This document shows positions 1 to 8,004 of a stretch of DNA of 40,323 nucleotides, piece after piece (position 1 is the stretch's first letter; every line of letters starts with the position of its first letter). The notes under the pieces are model-generated. The model was not told the origin of the DNA. It did not search any database and saw only the letters and a program-made list of their open reading frames with translations. The stretch covers positions 11,460 through 51,782 of the forward strand of contig PLYZ01000062.1 in assembly GCA_003151935.1 (NCBI GenBank), written 5' to 3'. The DNA comes from Candidatus Dormiibacterota bacterium (lineage in GTDB: Bacteria; Chloroflexota; Dormibacteria; Dormibacterales; Dormibacteraceae). The position numbers and the translations under genes are program-made.

Positions 1-365
1 GTACGCACGAGTCCGTGGTCGACGAGCCAGCGGAGTCGGTACTGGCAGCTCCGCGGACCTGAGAAGAAGAGCGCCTGGAGTTGGCCGCGGTCGAGGTAGC
101 GGTAGGAATCGAGAGCCATCAGCATGGCCATGTCGCGCGGTGTCGGCATGTAGTCGGCTGTCGACCTCGATGGAGCGTCAGCGAGTTGCAGCTCGACGGT
201 TCGAATGGTTCTCGTGGACGATGCAGATAGGGGAGACAGTCCCGGGGACGAAATCGGCCAGCTGGAACTTGGCAGGGGGTTCGCGCCAGGGCGCGAACGG
301 CCGCGCGAAGCCGGCTGGAGTTCGAGGCGCGAAGGGTTGCGCGCAGGGATCGCGGCCAAGGTCAT
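1..365 (-). CDS. Replication-relaxation family protein (partial, 3' end outside window)
   Basis: An open frame of 121 codons starts with ATG at 365 and runs off the left edge. The first ~70 residues are low-complexity, rich in Pro, Ser, Arg and Ala. From about residue 73 the sequence becomes a compact helical domain (RDMAMLMALDSYRYLDRG... then QYRLRWLVDHGLV), which I recognise as the winged-helix start of the replication-relaxation family (PF13814 type). Such proteins sit beside TraG-like ATPases on plasmids and integrative elements of high-GC Gram-positives and Chloroflexi, and are thought to act in element replication or transfer. The start overlaps the stop of the upstream TraG-like gene (ATGA, 362-365), so the two are translationally coupled. 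A later in-frame ATG before MPTPRD is an alternative start that would remove the low-complexity part. Confidence 0.62.
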   Translation of the reverse strand, partial: MTLAAIPARNPSRLELQPASRGRSRPGANPLPSSSWPISSPGLSPLSASSTRTIRTVELQLADAPSRSTADYMPTPRDMAMLMALDSYRYLDRGQLQALFFSGPRSCQYRLRWLVDHGLVR

Positions 366-2980
366 GCGATCTCCTTGAAGCCGCCGGCGGCGCCGAACCG
401 GCCAAGGCGCCCAATGATCTCGGCCTCAACCTCAGCCACCGGCCGCCCATATCGATCCAAGCTGGCAGCCGCCACCGTGGCTGCATGTTCCTCACCCAAA
501 CTCGCCGGCGCCGGCACCGTCGTACCGGTGAATGGCGGCTGGGTGTTGCCGTCCACGCTGAGCCGGACCGCGATCTGGAAGCGATCGAGCGATTGGAGCT
601 GGTGGACAGTCAGCGGCTCGAAGTCGCGGGCCACCTGCCGCGCGTCATCTGGCCCGCACTGGAAAACGATGCGCGTTCGCGCGTTGGAGGCGACCGCCTG
701 TCGGGTGGACTCGTGCAGCTGAGCCAGGTGCTGGTTGGCCAGCGTCAGGTTGAGCCGATAGGCCCGCGCCTCGGCGAGCACATCGTCGATGGACTGGGGC
801 AAATGGAGGTAGTTGTGGAACTCGTCGAGATAGAGGTTGAAGTCCGGTCGCCAAGCCTCCGGACGGCTTGCGCGCGCGAGCGCCGCCTGCCAGATGCGCG
901 ACATCACGAAAGAGCCCACGAGGCGGCTCGTCTCCTCGCCGATCGCGCCTTTGGCGAGGTTTACGAGCAAGATGCCGCCGCCGTCGATCACCTCGCGCAG
1001 GTCAATGGTCGACCGGCTCTGGCCGAGGACGTTGCGCACGGTCGGCCGCATCAGGAAGGTCCGCAGCTTGTTTAGAACCGGTCCCACCATCTGCAATCGT
1101 TGCCCCTCCGTCTGCGCCTCGTACTCCTGCCAGAACGGCTTGAGCCCGACCGGGTCGCCGAGGTTCTTGGTCAGACGAGCCCGGACGCGTTGGTTGAGCA
1201 GCAGAAGCGGCACCTCCGTCAGAGTCGCGCCTGGATGGCGAAGGAGGGTCAGGAGCGCCGCACGGAGCACGTCGTCAGTCCGCGGTCCCCAGAAGCGCTC
1301 GAAGTTCTTGCGAAAGATCGTGACCACGCCGTCGGTGACGAGCTCGCGCTGACTCGGGTCGTCGCACTCGAGAACGTTGAGCCCGACCGGGCGCTCGCGC
1401 GTCGAAGGATCGAGGAGGATGACGCGATTCGCGTGCTGGGTCGGGATGCGCTCGAGGAGGTCGCGGATGAGGTCGCCTTTGGGATCGATGACACCGACTC
1501 CGATGCCGGCCTCGATGTCCTGAAGAGCGAGATTGAGGAGCAGCGTGCTCTTGCCCGCACCGGTCGGTCCGACAGCGTGCAGGTGGTGGCGCCGGTCGGC
1601 TTGGCGGATCTTCACTGCCGCCCCACGATCGTCGTCCAGCCGGCACAGCACGGTGCCCTCGCCCGCGACCAAGGACTGGCGTCGCGGCATCATGCGTACG
1701 CGCGCCGAGTCCATCGGAACCCCGGCCAGCGGCAGGTGGAAGAGCTGCGTCGCTTCGGCTGGCGACAGCACCATCGAGGTGGGCCCGGGTCCCAGGCGCT
1801 TTGTTAGTGCGCTATCGAAACCGAGCGGCCACCACACTCTCGCGACGCGAAGCCGGTTCTCGCCATCGAGCGCCTGGAACGCCGAGACGATCGTGCGCAA
1901 GGAGCCGACCGCCGACGCCCGACGCGGTGCCCAGCAACAGAGACGCACCTCGACCCGCCAGCACGCCTGGCCGGCTTTGTCCGTCGGCGGGAGAGGAGCC
2001 GCGGCGCGCCGCTCCGACGGTGGCTTCGAGGCAGGCTCCGGATAGGAGAACCAGAACTCGAAGAGAAAATCCAGCGGAAGGCGCAGGAGCTTCAGGAAGA
2101 TGCTCTCGTGCGAGTCGAAGCCGGACAGTTGATCAAGCCGCTTGCCGGCACGGGCTTCCCATCCGGTATCCGGCGACATGGCGAGCTGGATCAATCCATC
2201 GCCAGCCCCGGCGAGTGCCTCCGCGGCAGTCGCAACGGCATCCGTCTGGGATGCGCCGAGCGGATAAAGATCCTCTCGCCACAGGCGGAGGCGAGCCCTG
2301 GCGGCCTGAGGTCGAGGCGGCGCCAGGCCATCTTCGGTCGGCACGATGTTGGCGCCGGGGAGTGCGCTGCGGATCGCGGCCGCCACGAGCTTCTCGGCCT
2401 CGGTCGGGAACCAGCAACGGGCGATGACGTGTCCCTCACGGGCCTCGAGTTCAAACACGAGCCAGGCCTGGCCGAATAGAGCGCGTTTCCACGATGGCGC
2501 TGCGATCGCATGGAGCATTCGAAAGAAAGCCACCCAGCTCGCCGAGTCGTACGCGCCGTCGATGGGCGGCACGATTCGCACCGCAGAGACGCGAGACTGA
2601 CCGATCCGCCGATGGAGCAGAGGTACGACGATCTTGCCTACCAGCCAGACCACGGCGGTCGGAATGGCAGCGACCACGGCAACGTGTGCGACCACCACAA
2701 GAGCGTGTCCAAGGACGAATACCAGGCCGTCAAGCGCCGCGTGGATTGCGCTGACGAGCCTCATGAGCTGGTCCACCCGCTGATCGACGCTCTGCTGCGA
2801 GTTCCCGCCGGCGTCGAGTCGCGGCGGGGCGAACGCTAAGGAGGTGAGGACCCGAGAAGCGGGTGCCCGCTGTGCGTCCGCTGAGCGCCCGCTATTTCCG
2901 GGGACAGTGGCATCGGGACGAACGAACCTGAGAAGAAAGTCTCGGAGAGGTTTTGAGCTTGGCTGCGCGAGAGTCTTCAT
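362..2980 (-). CDS. TraG/VirD4-like conjugative coupling ATPase
   Basis: A membrane-anchored hexameric ATPase of the type IV coupling protein/TraG class, expected to pump DNA during conjugation. Of 872 residues, about 84-122 form one or two hydrophobic segments (VFVLGHALVVVAHV...). The Walker A loop GPTGAGKST lies near residues 470-480, followed by a GVGVIDPKGDL segment. The Walker B region (YLDEFHNYL) is near 715-722, with an arginine-rich sensor region and a TraM-recognition-like C-terminus. The N-terminal ~80 residues are weakly conserved in look and overlap an 11-bp DNA repeat cluster, so the true start may be downstream. It is followed immediately by the replication-relaxation gene with a 4-bp overlap. 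No relaxase or other mating-pair gene is in view; they would lie to the left. Confidence 0.8.
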   Translation of the reverse strand: MKTLAQPSSKPLRDFLLRFVRPDATVPGNSGRSADAQRAPASRVLTSLAFAPPRLDAGGNSQQSVDQRVDQLMRLVSAIHAALDGLVFVLGHALVVVAHVAVVAAIPTAVVWLVGKIVVPLLHRRIGQSRVSAVRIVPPIDGAYDSASWVAFFRMLHAIAAPSWKRALFGQAWLVFELEAREGHVIARCWFPTEAEKLVAAAIRSALPGANIVPTEDGLAPPRPQAARARLRLWREDLYPLGASQTDAVATAAEALAGAGDGLIQLAMSPDTGWEARAGKRLDQLSGFDSHESIFLKLLRLPLDFLFEFWFSYPEPASKPPSERRAAAPLPPTDKAGQACWRVEVRLCCWAPRRASAVGSLRTIVSAFQALDGENRLRVARVWWPLGFDSALTKRLGPGPTSMVLSPAEATQLFHLPLAGVPMDSARVRMMPRRQSLVAGEGTVLCRLDDDRGAAVKIRQADRRHHLHAVGPTGAGKSTLLLNLALQDIEAGIGVGVIDPKGDLIRDLLERIPTQHANRVILLDPSTRERPVGLNVLECDDPSQRELVTDGVVTIFRKNFERFWGPRTDDVLRAALLTLLRHPGATLTEVPLLLLNQRVRARLTKNLGDPVGLKPFWQEYEAQTEGQRLQMVGPVLNKLRTFLMRPTVRNVLGQSRSTIDLREVIDGGGILLVNLAKGAIGEETSRLVGSFVMSRIWQAALARASRPEAWRPDFNLYLDEFHNYLHLPQSIDDVLAEARAYRLNLTLANQHLAQLHESTRQAVASNARTRIVFQCGPDDARQVARDFEPLTVHQLQSLDRFQIAVRLSVDGNTQPPFTGTTVPAPASLGEEHAATVAAASLDRYGRPVAEVEAEIIGRLGRFGAAGGFKEIA

Positions 2981-3341
2981 GCGAGCAGCCTAGAAACGAG
3001 GCGCACGCTGACCGCACGCTGACTGCCCGCTAAGCCACCCTAAAGGGCCAAACCTACGTTCTGTCTCGATCTCAGGGTGTCCGCTGACCGCACGCTGACC
3101 GCACGCTGACCGCACGCTGTGCGCCTTTTGACCGGCCGCTGGGTCGCTCACAACGGCCTAGGGACACCGAGGTGAGGGGTGCGAGGAGGTTCTAGCGTGT
3201 CTGCGCGAAAGGCTTCATACCTAATCAATCCCCCGCGGCGGAGGCAAAAGTAACGGTCTGATGCGCCCGCTGTGTAACCCGCTGACAACCCGCCGACAAC
3301 CCGCTGAGCGCCCTTTGTGAGCCCGCTGACCGTCCGTCGAG
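2865..3341. repeat. Four clusters of an 11-bp direct repeat (iteron-like array)
   Basis: Units close to CGCCCGCTGAC or CGCACGCTGAC recur at an 11-bp step. There are three units at 2865-2897 (inside the 5' end of the TraG-like gene), three at 3002-3034 and four at 3078-3121. Seven near-units lie at 3264-3341, one with a 12-bp step. The step equals about one helical turn, so all boxes in a cluster face the same side of DNA, as in replication iterons or partition and operator arrays. Eleven is not a multiple of three, so the cluster inside the gene is not a protein repeat. Function as an origin or control region of the element is inference. Confidence 0.75.
2946..3220. repeat. Imperfect ~36-bp duplicated box (2946-2981 and 3185-3220)
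   Basis: The segment starting GAGGTTTTGAGCTTGGCTGC at 2946, which covers the start codon region of the TraG-like gene, recurs at 3185 as GAGGTTCTAGCGTGTCTGC. Both end in CTTCAT followed by GC or AC. Each box sits between two 11-bp repeat clusters, which suggests that the unit cluster-box-cluster was duplicated. Confidence 0.6.
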
Positions 3342-3515
3342 TTCGAACGGCGACTGCATGTCGGCCGCGCCCCCCCGCTCGGCAGCTGTTCAGGTTTAGC
3401 GATCAGCGCTGTTCAGATTTCGTGAGCGTCCACACTCCCCGCGCTGGTCCTTCCGATTTAGCCTGGGTCAGAGCCCGGCCCCACCGGCGTCTAGGCCCGG
3501 CCTGACTACCAGCGG
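2981..3515. other. Gene-free control region
   Basis: The 535 bases between the TraG-like gene and radC hold no convincing protein gene on either strand. What is visible is the 11-bp repeat clusters, one copy of the duplicated box and a purine-rich stretch (GGCGGAGGCAAAAGTAACGG, 3236-3255). It probably contains the promoter of the leftward TraG operon, but no clear -35/-10 pair could be picked out. Confidence 0.55.
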
Positions 3516-4175
3516 TCAGAGCCGTCCGGACCGTTTGAAGCTGTAGTAGCTCCTGCGGGCGACTATCACGTGGTCGAGCACATCGATGCTAAGTAGGTGG
3601 CCGGCTTGGACCATTGCGCGGGTGAACTCAGCATCCTGAGGACTCGGTTCGACGCTGCCGGACGGATGGTTGTGGGCGATGACGATGGCACTCGCGCGCG
3701 CCGACACCGCGGGAGCAAACACTTCGCGGGCCTCCACAGACACGTGCGCCACCGAACCCAAAGCGATCAGCTCGAGCCCAATTAGGCCCAGTCGCGTATC
3801 CAGTAGCAGCACAGCCAGCGCCTCGCGGTCGAATGAGCGCAGCTCACCGAGGTGGGCGACAGCCTGAGCGGGACCTGTTATGGGTTCCGGAAGGGAAACA
3901 CGCGGCTGGTACCGCCGCGCGACCTCGGCGCAGGCCAAAACTCGACGCCTGGCAACTGGTGCAAGGCCGAATATGGCCAGCTGGCTTTCGTCCGATTCCA
4001 ACAGCTCGGACATCTGAACATTGATGAAACGGGACGCCTGGCGTCCGATCAGCTCTTCCAGCAGGAGGCGGTCGCTCCCCGTCGCGTCCACCAGGTGCAA
4101 GCTAACTCGGAGGAGTGGCCGTCGCCAATCCAGCCGGTTAAGACCCGAGGGACCGTCCAACTCTCCAACCCGCAA
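3516..4175 (-). CDS. radC: RadC-family JAB/MPN-domain protein
   Basis: 219 residues, the usual RadC length. The N-terminal half has a helix-hairpin-helix-like stretch (LAIFGLAPVARRRVLACAEVARR). The C-terminal half is the JAMM metalloprotease-like fold: Glu151, the HNHPSG motif (His168, His170) and Asp181 form the metal site. The cellular role of RadC is unsettled; it is not required for repair as once thought, and it is common on mobile elements. It ends at the repeat-rich control region and is divergent from the HNH endonuclease gene, with only 15 bases between the start codons. The strand and short spacing suggest a shared divergent promoter partly inside the coding ends. Confidence 0.85.
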   Translation of the reverse strand: MRVGELDGPSGLNRLDWRRPLLRVSLHLVDATGSDRLLLEELIGRQASRFINVQMSELLESDESQLAIFGLAPVARRRVLACAEVARRYQPRVSLPEPITGPAQAVAHLGELRSFDREALAVLLLDTRLGLIGLELIALGSVAHVSVEAREVFAPAVSARASAIVIAHNHPSGSVEPSPQDAEFTRAMVQAGHLLSIDVLDHVIVARRSYYSFKRSGRL

Positions 4176-4190
4176 CTAAGATTCCGCCCA

Positions 4191-5096
4191 ATGGGTGCCG
4201 ATCTCGACGGTGCGGTGAGGGTGGCGGCCTTCAACTTCTTGAAGGACCAAACAACCCTGCACGGTGGCTCTGTGCTCCCGCGCCGAGTCCTGGAGCGTGG
4301 ATTCGAGTTCGATAATCGACGCGTCCCGCTGGTGGGCCCTCAAGGCATCTTCAAACCGGCTCTCTGTGAGCTGCCTCTGAGCATCACAACCGTGCCGCAA
4401 GTTCCCGGCAAGGAGAGGCCATACGAAGACGAGGCCACATACGAGGGGGTCAATTACCGATACCGCGGTACAGATCCGCGCCACCCAGATAATGTGGGGC
4501 TTCGGCGTGCGATGGCAGAGGGTGTTCCGCTCGTCTACTTTCATGGCCATCGGCCGGGCATGTATCACGCCGAGTGGCCTGTGTATGTGGTCCGCGACGA
4601 TCCCGACCGGCTCACTTTTACTGTCCTTGCGGCCGAACCACTAGCCACGGAGGGAGCCATCGGGGTTGGCGAATCGCCGCGGCGCGCATATCTCGCGCGG
4701 CTGATGACGCAGCGGCTCCATCAGTCTCTGTTTCGCCTGATGGTCTTGGACGCTTACGACGCCGCATGCGCCGTGTGCCGGCTGCGTCACATGGAGTTGC
4801 TTGACGCTGCCCACATCCTGGCCGACCGCCATCCGCTAGGTGAGCCCGTCGTTCCCAATGGGCTCGCGCTTTGCAAGCTCCACCACGCTGCCTTCGACGC
4901 TGACATTCTGGGCGTGCGTCCGGATCTCCAGATCGAGGTTAGGCAAGATGTGTTGCGGGAGACCGACGGCCCGATGCTCCGACACGGTTTGCAAGGCTTT
5001 GAGGGCCAGTCGATCAGCGTCCCGCGCCGAAAGGCATTGCGCCCGAACACAGACTTCCTGGCGGAACGCTATGAACGTTTCCGCAAGGCGGGCTGA
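4191..5096 (+). CDS. HNH restriction endonuclease (COG3440-like), first of pair
   Basis: Predicted nuclease of about 301 residues with a C-terminal HNH domain. It has CAVCRLRHMELLDAAH (paired cysteines, then the Asp-Ala-Ala-His catalytic start), PNGLALCKLHHAAFD (Asn and the second His) and a short C-terminal tail ending in ERYERF. The N-terminal ~140 residues look like the specificity part seen in putative restriction endonucleases. I chose ATG at 4191 because the frame stays open further upstream only through the radC region on the opposite strand. It is followed after 5 bases by a second HNH gene and then by a DNA methyltransferase, all on the same strand, so it is probably part of a restriction-modification operon. 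Confidence 0.75.
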   Translation: MGADLDGAVRVAAFNFLKDQTTLHGGSVLPRRVLERGFEFDNRRVPLVGPQGIFKPALCELPLSITTVPQVPGKERPYEDEATYEGVNYRYRGTDPRHPDNVGLRRAMAEGVPLVYFHGHRPGMYHAEWPVYVVRDDPDRLTFTVLAAEPLATEGAIGVGESPRRAYLARLMTQRLHQSLFRLMVLDAYDAACAVCRLRHMELLDAAHILADRHPLGEPVVPNGLALCKLHHAAFDADILGVRPDLQIEVRQDVLRETDGPMLRHGLQGFEGQSISVPRRKALRPNTDFLAERYERFRKAG

Positions 5097-5101
5097 CACG
5101 A

Positions 5102-6055
5102 GTGTCTCGCAGGGCAAGGCCCCCGACCGCGTTCGTGGCGATTACCGATGGGGACTGGTTCAGCCAACTCCGCGAGCTTCAGGGCATCGACGAAGTTAAT
5201 TTCTGGCAGCCAAGCCCGCGCGGGTTCCTCGCGCTAGAGCCGGGCGAGCCGTTCTTGTTTAAGCTGCACAGCCCACGCGATCGCATAGTGGGGGTCGGCT
5301 TCTTCGCGCGCCACGTGCAGCTACCTGTAAGCATCGCCTGGGAGGCCTTCGGAGCGAAGAACGGTGCCGGGTCGTTGATCGAGATGCGCCGACGCGTTGC
5401 GCGGTACCGAAGGGTCACGGCTGCCCCGCCTAACGATTATGAGATCGGCTGCATCCTGCTCGAGCAGCCGGTGTTCTTTGAGGAAAGTGACTGGATCGAC
5501 CCTCCCGATTGGAAGCCAAGCATTCAGGTCGGCCGGCGATACAGGCTTGACGAGGAGCCCGGCTTGTCTCTGTGGCAGCAAGTCGAGCGCTTGCTGCAGG
5601 CGAGCCAGCTCGTAGAGATGACTGCAACTCCATCGCTGCGTGAACCCGGCGGACCGCGGTACGGTCCGCCAGCGTTTAAGAGTCCCCGCCTCGGCCAAGG
5701 ATCGTTCCAGGCCGCGATTCTCGATGCGTACGCGCGCAGGTGCGCCGTCACCGGCGAGAGAGTGCTCCCGGTGCTCGAAGCCGCTCACATCATTCCCTAC
5801 GGAGAAGGAGGGGAGCACCGCGTGGACAACGGGCTGTTACTGCGCCGCGACCTTCACGCCCTGTTCGAACGCGGCTATCTGACGGTGGCGCCCGAACTGG
5901 ACATCGTGGTGAGCAAGCGATTGAAGGAGGAGTTCCACAACGGCGACGAATACCTTGCGATGGCCGGCCGCAGGCTCTTGCTCCCGGTGCGTCGAGAGGA
6001 TCGGCCGAACCCGGAGTTTTTGGACTGGCACAACCAGCACCGTTTCGTGGCGTGA
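5102..6055 (+). CDS. HNH restriction endonuclease, second of pair
   Basis: A 317-residue protein starting with GTG at 5102, five bases after the previous stop. The N-terminal ~120 residues (FLFKLHSPRDRIVGVGFF... then EMRRRVARYR) look like a PUA/EVE-like base-reading fold; that assignment is inference. The C-terminal HNH domain has EAAHIIPYGEGGEHRVDNGLLLRRDLHALF, containing the His, Asn and His of the motif. The zinc-binding cysteines of the first protein are reduced to one (CAVTGE). The two neighbours are related in domain type but not near-identical, so this is not a recent duplication. A role in restriction of modified or foreign DNA is likely; the recognition sequence cannot be read. Confidence 0.75.
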   Translation: MSRRARPPTAFVAITDGDWFSQLRELQGIDEVNFWQPSPRGFLALEPGEPFLFKLHSPRDRIVGVGFFARHVQLPVSIAWEAFGAKNGAGSLIEMRRRVARYRRVTAAPPNDYEIGCILLEQPVFFEESDWIDPPDWKPSIQVGRRYRLDEEPGLSLWQQVERLLQASQLVEMTATPSLREPGGPRYGPPAFKSPRLGQGSFQAAILDAYARRCAVTGERVLPVLEAAHIIPYGEGGEHRVDNGLLLRRDLHALFERGYLTVAPELDIVVSKRLKEEFHNGDEYLAMAGRRLLLPVRREDRPNPEFLDWHNQHRFVA

Positions 6056-6102
6056 CCCTCTTGCGAAGCGGCGCCTGCAAGCGCCTTAGGTAGACTGCGG
6101 CA

Positions 6103-7815
6103 ATGCTGGAGACTAATCTCCTCTACTACGGCGATAACCTCGACATCCTTCGCCGGTACATCCCGGATGACTCTGTCGACCTGATCTACCTCGATCCTCC
6201 TTTCAACTCCCAGCGCGACTACAACGTCATCTTCAAGAGCGAGGCAGGACGCCGGTCCGACGCCCAACTCCTGGCGTTCGAGGACACATGGCACTGGGGA
6301 CCGAGCACTGAGGCGACGTACGCCTACCTGACCAACACTACCCGCCACCAAGGCCGGGTACCTGACCCGGCGAGTAGCCTCGTCGCTTCTCTTCGAAAGG
6401 CTATCGGCGAGAACCAGATGATGGCGTACCTGGTTGAGATGGCCGTACGACTTGTCGAGCTGCATCGAACCTTGAAGCCCACAGGGTCTCTGTACCTCCA
6501 TTGCGACCCCACTGCGAGCCACTACCTAAAGGTAATTCTGGATGCAATCTTCGGCCCTACGCGGTTCGTGAATGAGGTGGTCTGGCAGCGAACGAGTGCG
6601 CACAGTGACACGGCTCAGGGGGCGAAACACTTTGGTCGGATTGCAGACTCGCTTCTCTTCTATTCGAAGGGGCCTGATTACGCATGGAATCAACCGGTCG
6701 TGCCACACGACGACAAATACATCAAGAGCCACTACCCATATGTCGAAGAAAAGACTGGGCGACGCTACGGGCATTGGGACATTACCGGCCCGGGCGGAGC
6801 GGCGAAAGGCAATCCCTTCTATGAAGTCATGGGCGTGTCTAAATACTGGCGATACAGCAAAACGAACATGGAGCAGAAAATCGCCGCGGGCCGGATCGTA
6901 CAGCCGAGCCCAGGGTCAGTACCACGTGAGATTCGCTACTTGGAGGATTCACCAGGCACCCCCGTCGGGACGATCTGGACTGACATTCCTCCCATCAACA
7001 GTCAGGCGAAAGAGCGCCTCGGCTATCCGACTCAGAAGCCGATCGCTCTCCTTGAACGGATCATCTCCTCATCGTCGAATCCGGGTGACCTGATCCTCGA
7101 TCCGTTTTGCGGCTGTGGCACTGCGTTGATCGCCGCCGAGACGCTGAAGCGGCGCTGGATCGGTATTGACATCACCTACCTCGCCATCGCCGTGATGCGT
7201 GCCCGCCTCAAGGACAGCTTTGCGATGGAGACCGTCCCGGTAGTGGGTCAACCAACCGAGGTGGAGGGAGCGCGCCAGCTCGCGCAAAGCGCAGAAGGGC
7301 GCTACCAGTTCCAGTGGTGGGCGCTGGGCCTAGTTGACGCGCAACCGTTGGGTGGCGTTGAGAAGAAGGGTGCGGACCGGGGGATCGACGGAGTGATCAC
7401 CTTCACTGACAAGCACGGCGAGCTCACGTCCGTGCTCGTGAGCGTGAAGAGCGGGCACGTGAATTCGAGCATGGTGCGCGACCTTAAAGGGGCGATGGAC
7501 CGGGACAAGGCCGCGATAGGGGTGTTCCTTACCTTGGAGGAACCAAGCAAAGAGATGCACCTCGAGGCAGACACGGCCGGGCTTTGGCGCTCGGACGTCT
7601 GGAAGCGCGACTACCCGAGGATCCAAATTTTCACGATTGAGGAGCTCCTCGCCGGCAAGAAACCGCAACTACCGCCCTTTGTGATGCCGACCTACCAGAA
7701 AGCGCAAAGGGTCGCGGTCCAGGCTGATCAACCAGGACTCTTCGACCTGGCTCCCCGGCTGAAGAAGGTCGCGGAACCTCGTCCGCACGACTACGTCGCA
7801 GAAAACGACAGCTAG
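6103..7815 (+). CDS. Beta-class N4/N6 DNA methyltransferase fused to Mrr-like nuclease domain
   Basis: 570 residues. The methyltransferase part has the catalytic motif IV first (YLDPPFN, residues 30-35) and the SAM-binding motif I later (ILDPFCGCGTAL, about 331-342), the order of beta-class N4-cytosine or N6-adenine enzymes. The target-recognition region lies between them. After residue ~415 a second domain begins: GADRGIDGVITF with an Asp near 427, then VLVSVKSGHV near 445, the D...xxK pattern of an Mrr/PD-(D/E)XK nuclease. The usual Gln or Glu two residues before the Lys is Ser here. Modification and cleavage could thus reside in one chain, with two HNH nucleases encoded just upstream on the same strand. 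Confidence 0.85.
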   Translation: MLETNLLYYGDNLDILRRYIPDDSVDLIYLDPPFNSQRDYNVIFKSEAGRRSDAQLLAFEDTWHWGPSTEATYAYLTNTTRHQGRVPDPASSLVASLRKAIGENQMMAYLVEMAVRLVELHRTLKPTGSLYLHCDPTASHYLKVILDAIFGPTRFVNEVVWQRTSAHSDTAQGAKHFGRIADSLLFYSKGPDYAWNQPVVPHDDKYIKSHYPYVEEKTGRRYGHWDITGPGGAAKGNPFYEVMGVSKYWRYSKTNMEQKIAAGRIVQPSPGSVPREIRYLEDSPGTPVGTIWTDIPPINSQAKERLGYPTQKPIALLERIISSSSNPGDLILDPFCGCGTALIAAETLKRRWIGIDITYLAIAVMRARLKDSFAMETVPVVGQPTEVEGARQLAQSAEGRYQFQWWALGLVDAQPLGGVEKKGADRGIDGVITFTDKHGELTSVLVSVKSGHVNSSMVRDLKGAMDRDKAAIGVFLTLEEPSKEMHLEADTAGLWRSDVWKRDYPRIQIFTIEELLAGKKPQLPPFVMPTYQKAQRVAVQADQPGLFDLAPRLKKVAEPRPHDYVAENDS

Positions 7816-7827
7816 GACTACCTCCTT

Positions 7828-8004
7828 CTACGTTTCGACCGTCGTCGCGGTCTCGACCAGGAGACACAAGGCATTAGCGAGCCGGAGCTGCTCGGGCGTC
7901 CTCGTGCGTACTCTCAACAGCTCAGGGCTGCAGATCAATGCAGCTAGGCTCTGAGCGCGGCTCACGGCCACGTTGAGGCGGTTGAGGCTGAAGAGGAATT
8001 CCAT
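7828..8004 (-). pseudogene. 3' remnant of superfamily 1 helicase/RecB-like nuclease gene
   Basis: An in-frame stretch of 58 residues ending at TAG (7828-7830) reads MEFLFSLNRLNVAVSRAQSL and continues CSPELLRVRTRTPEQLRLANALC. This is the extreme C-terminus, including helicase motif VI (NVAVSRAQ), of DNA2/TM0106-type helicase-nuclease proteins. The rest of the gene is absent. Upstream of the fragment the sequence belongs to the HEPN gene in another frame, and the two overlap at 7962-8004. The stump therefore marks a recombination junction where a module was inserted into, or replaced most of, a helicase gene. Confidence 0.75.

Noticed and set aside
140-1075. 311-residue plus-strand frame opposite the TraG-like gene
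   Set aside because: Arg/Ala-rich with no motif; antisense to a well-supported ATPase gene.
2865-3341. CRISPR array
   Set aside because: Units are only 11 bp, tandem without unique spacers and without cas genes nearby.
3852-4190. Upstream extension of the first HNH endonuclease frame
   Set aside because: It is antisense to the radC coding region, which has intact JAMM residues. ATG at 4191 gives a natural start between divergent genes.
7816-7961. Simple non-coding spacer after the methyltransferase
   Set aside because: Reading the minus strand shows a clear helicase C-terminus, so it was listed as a pseudogene instead.
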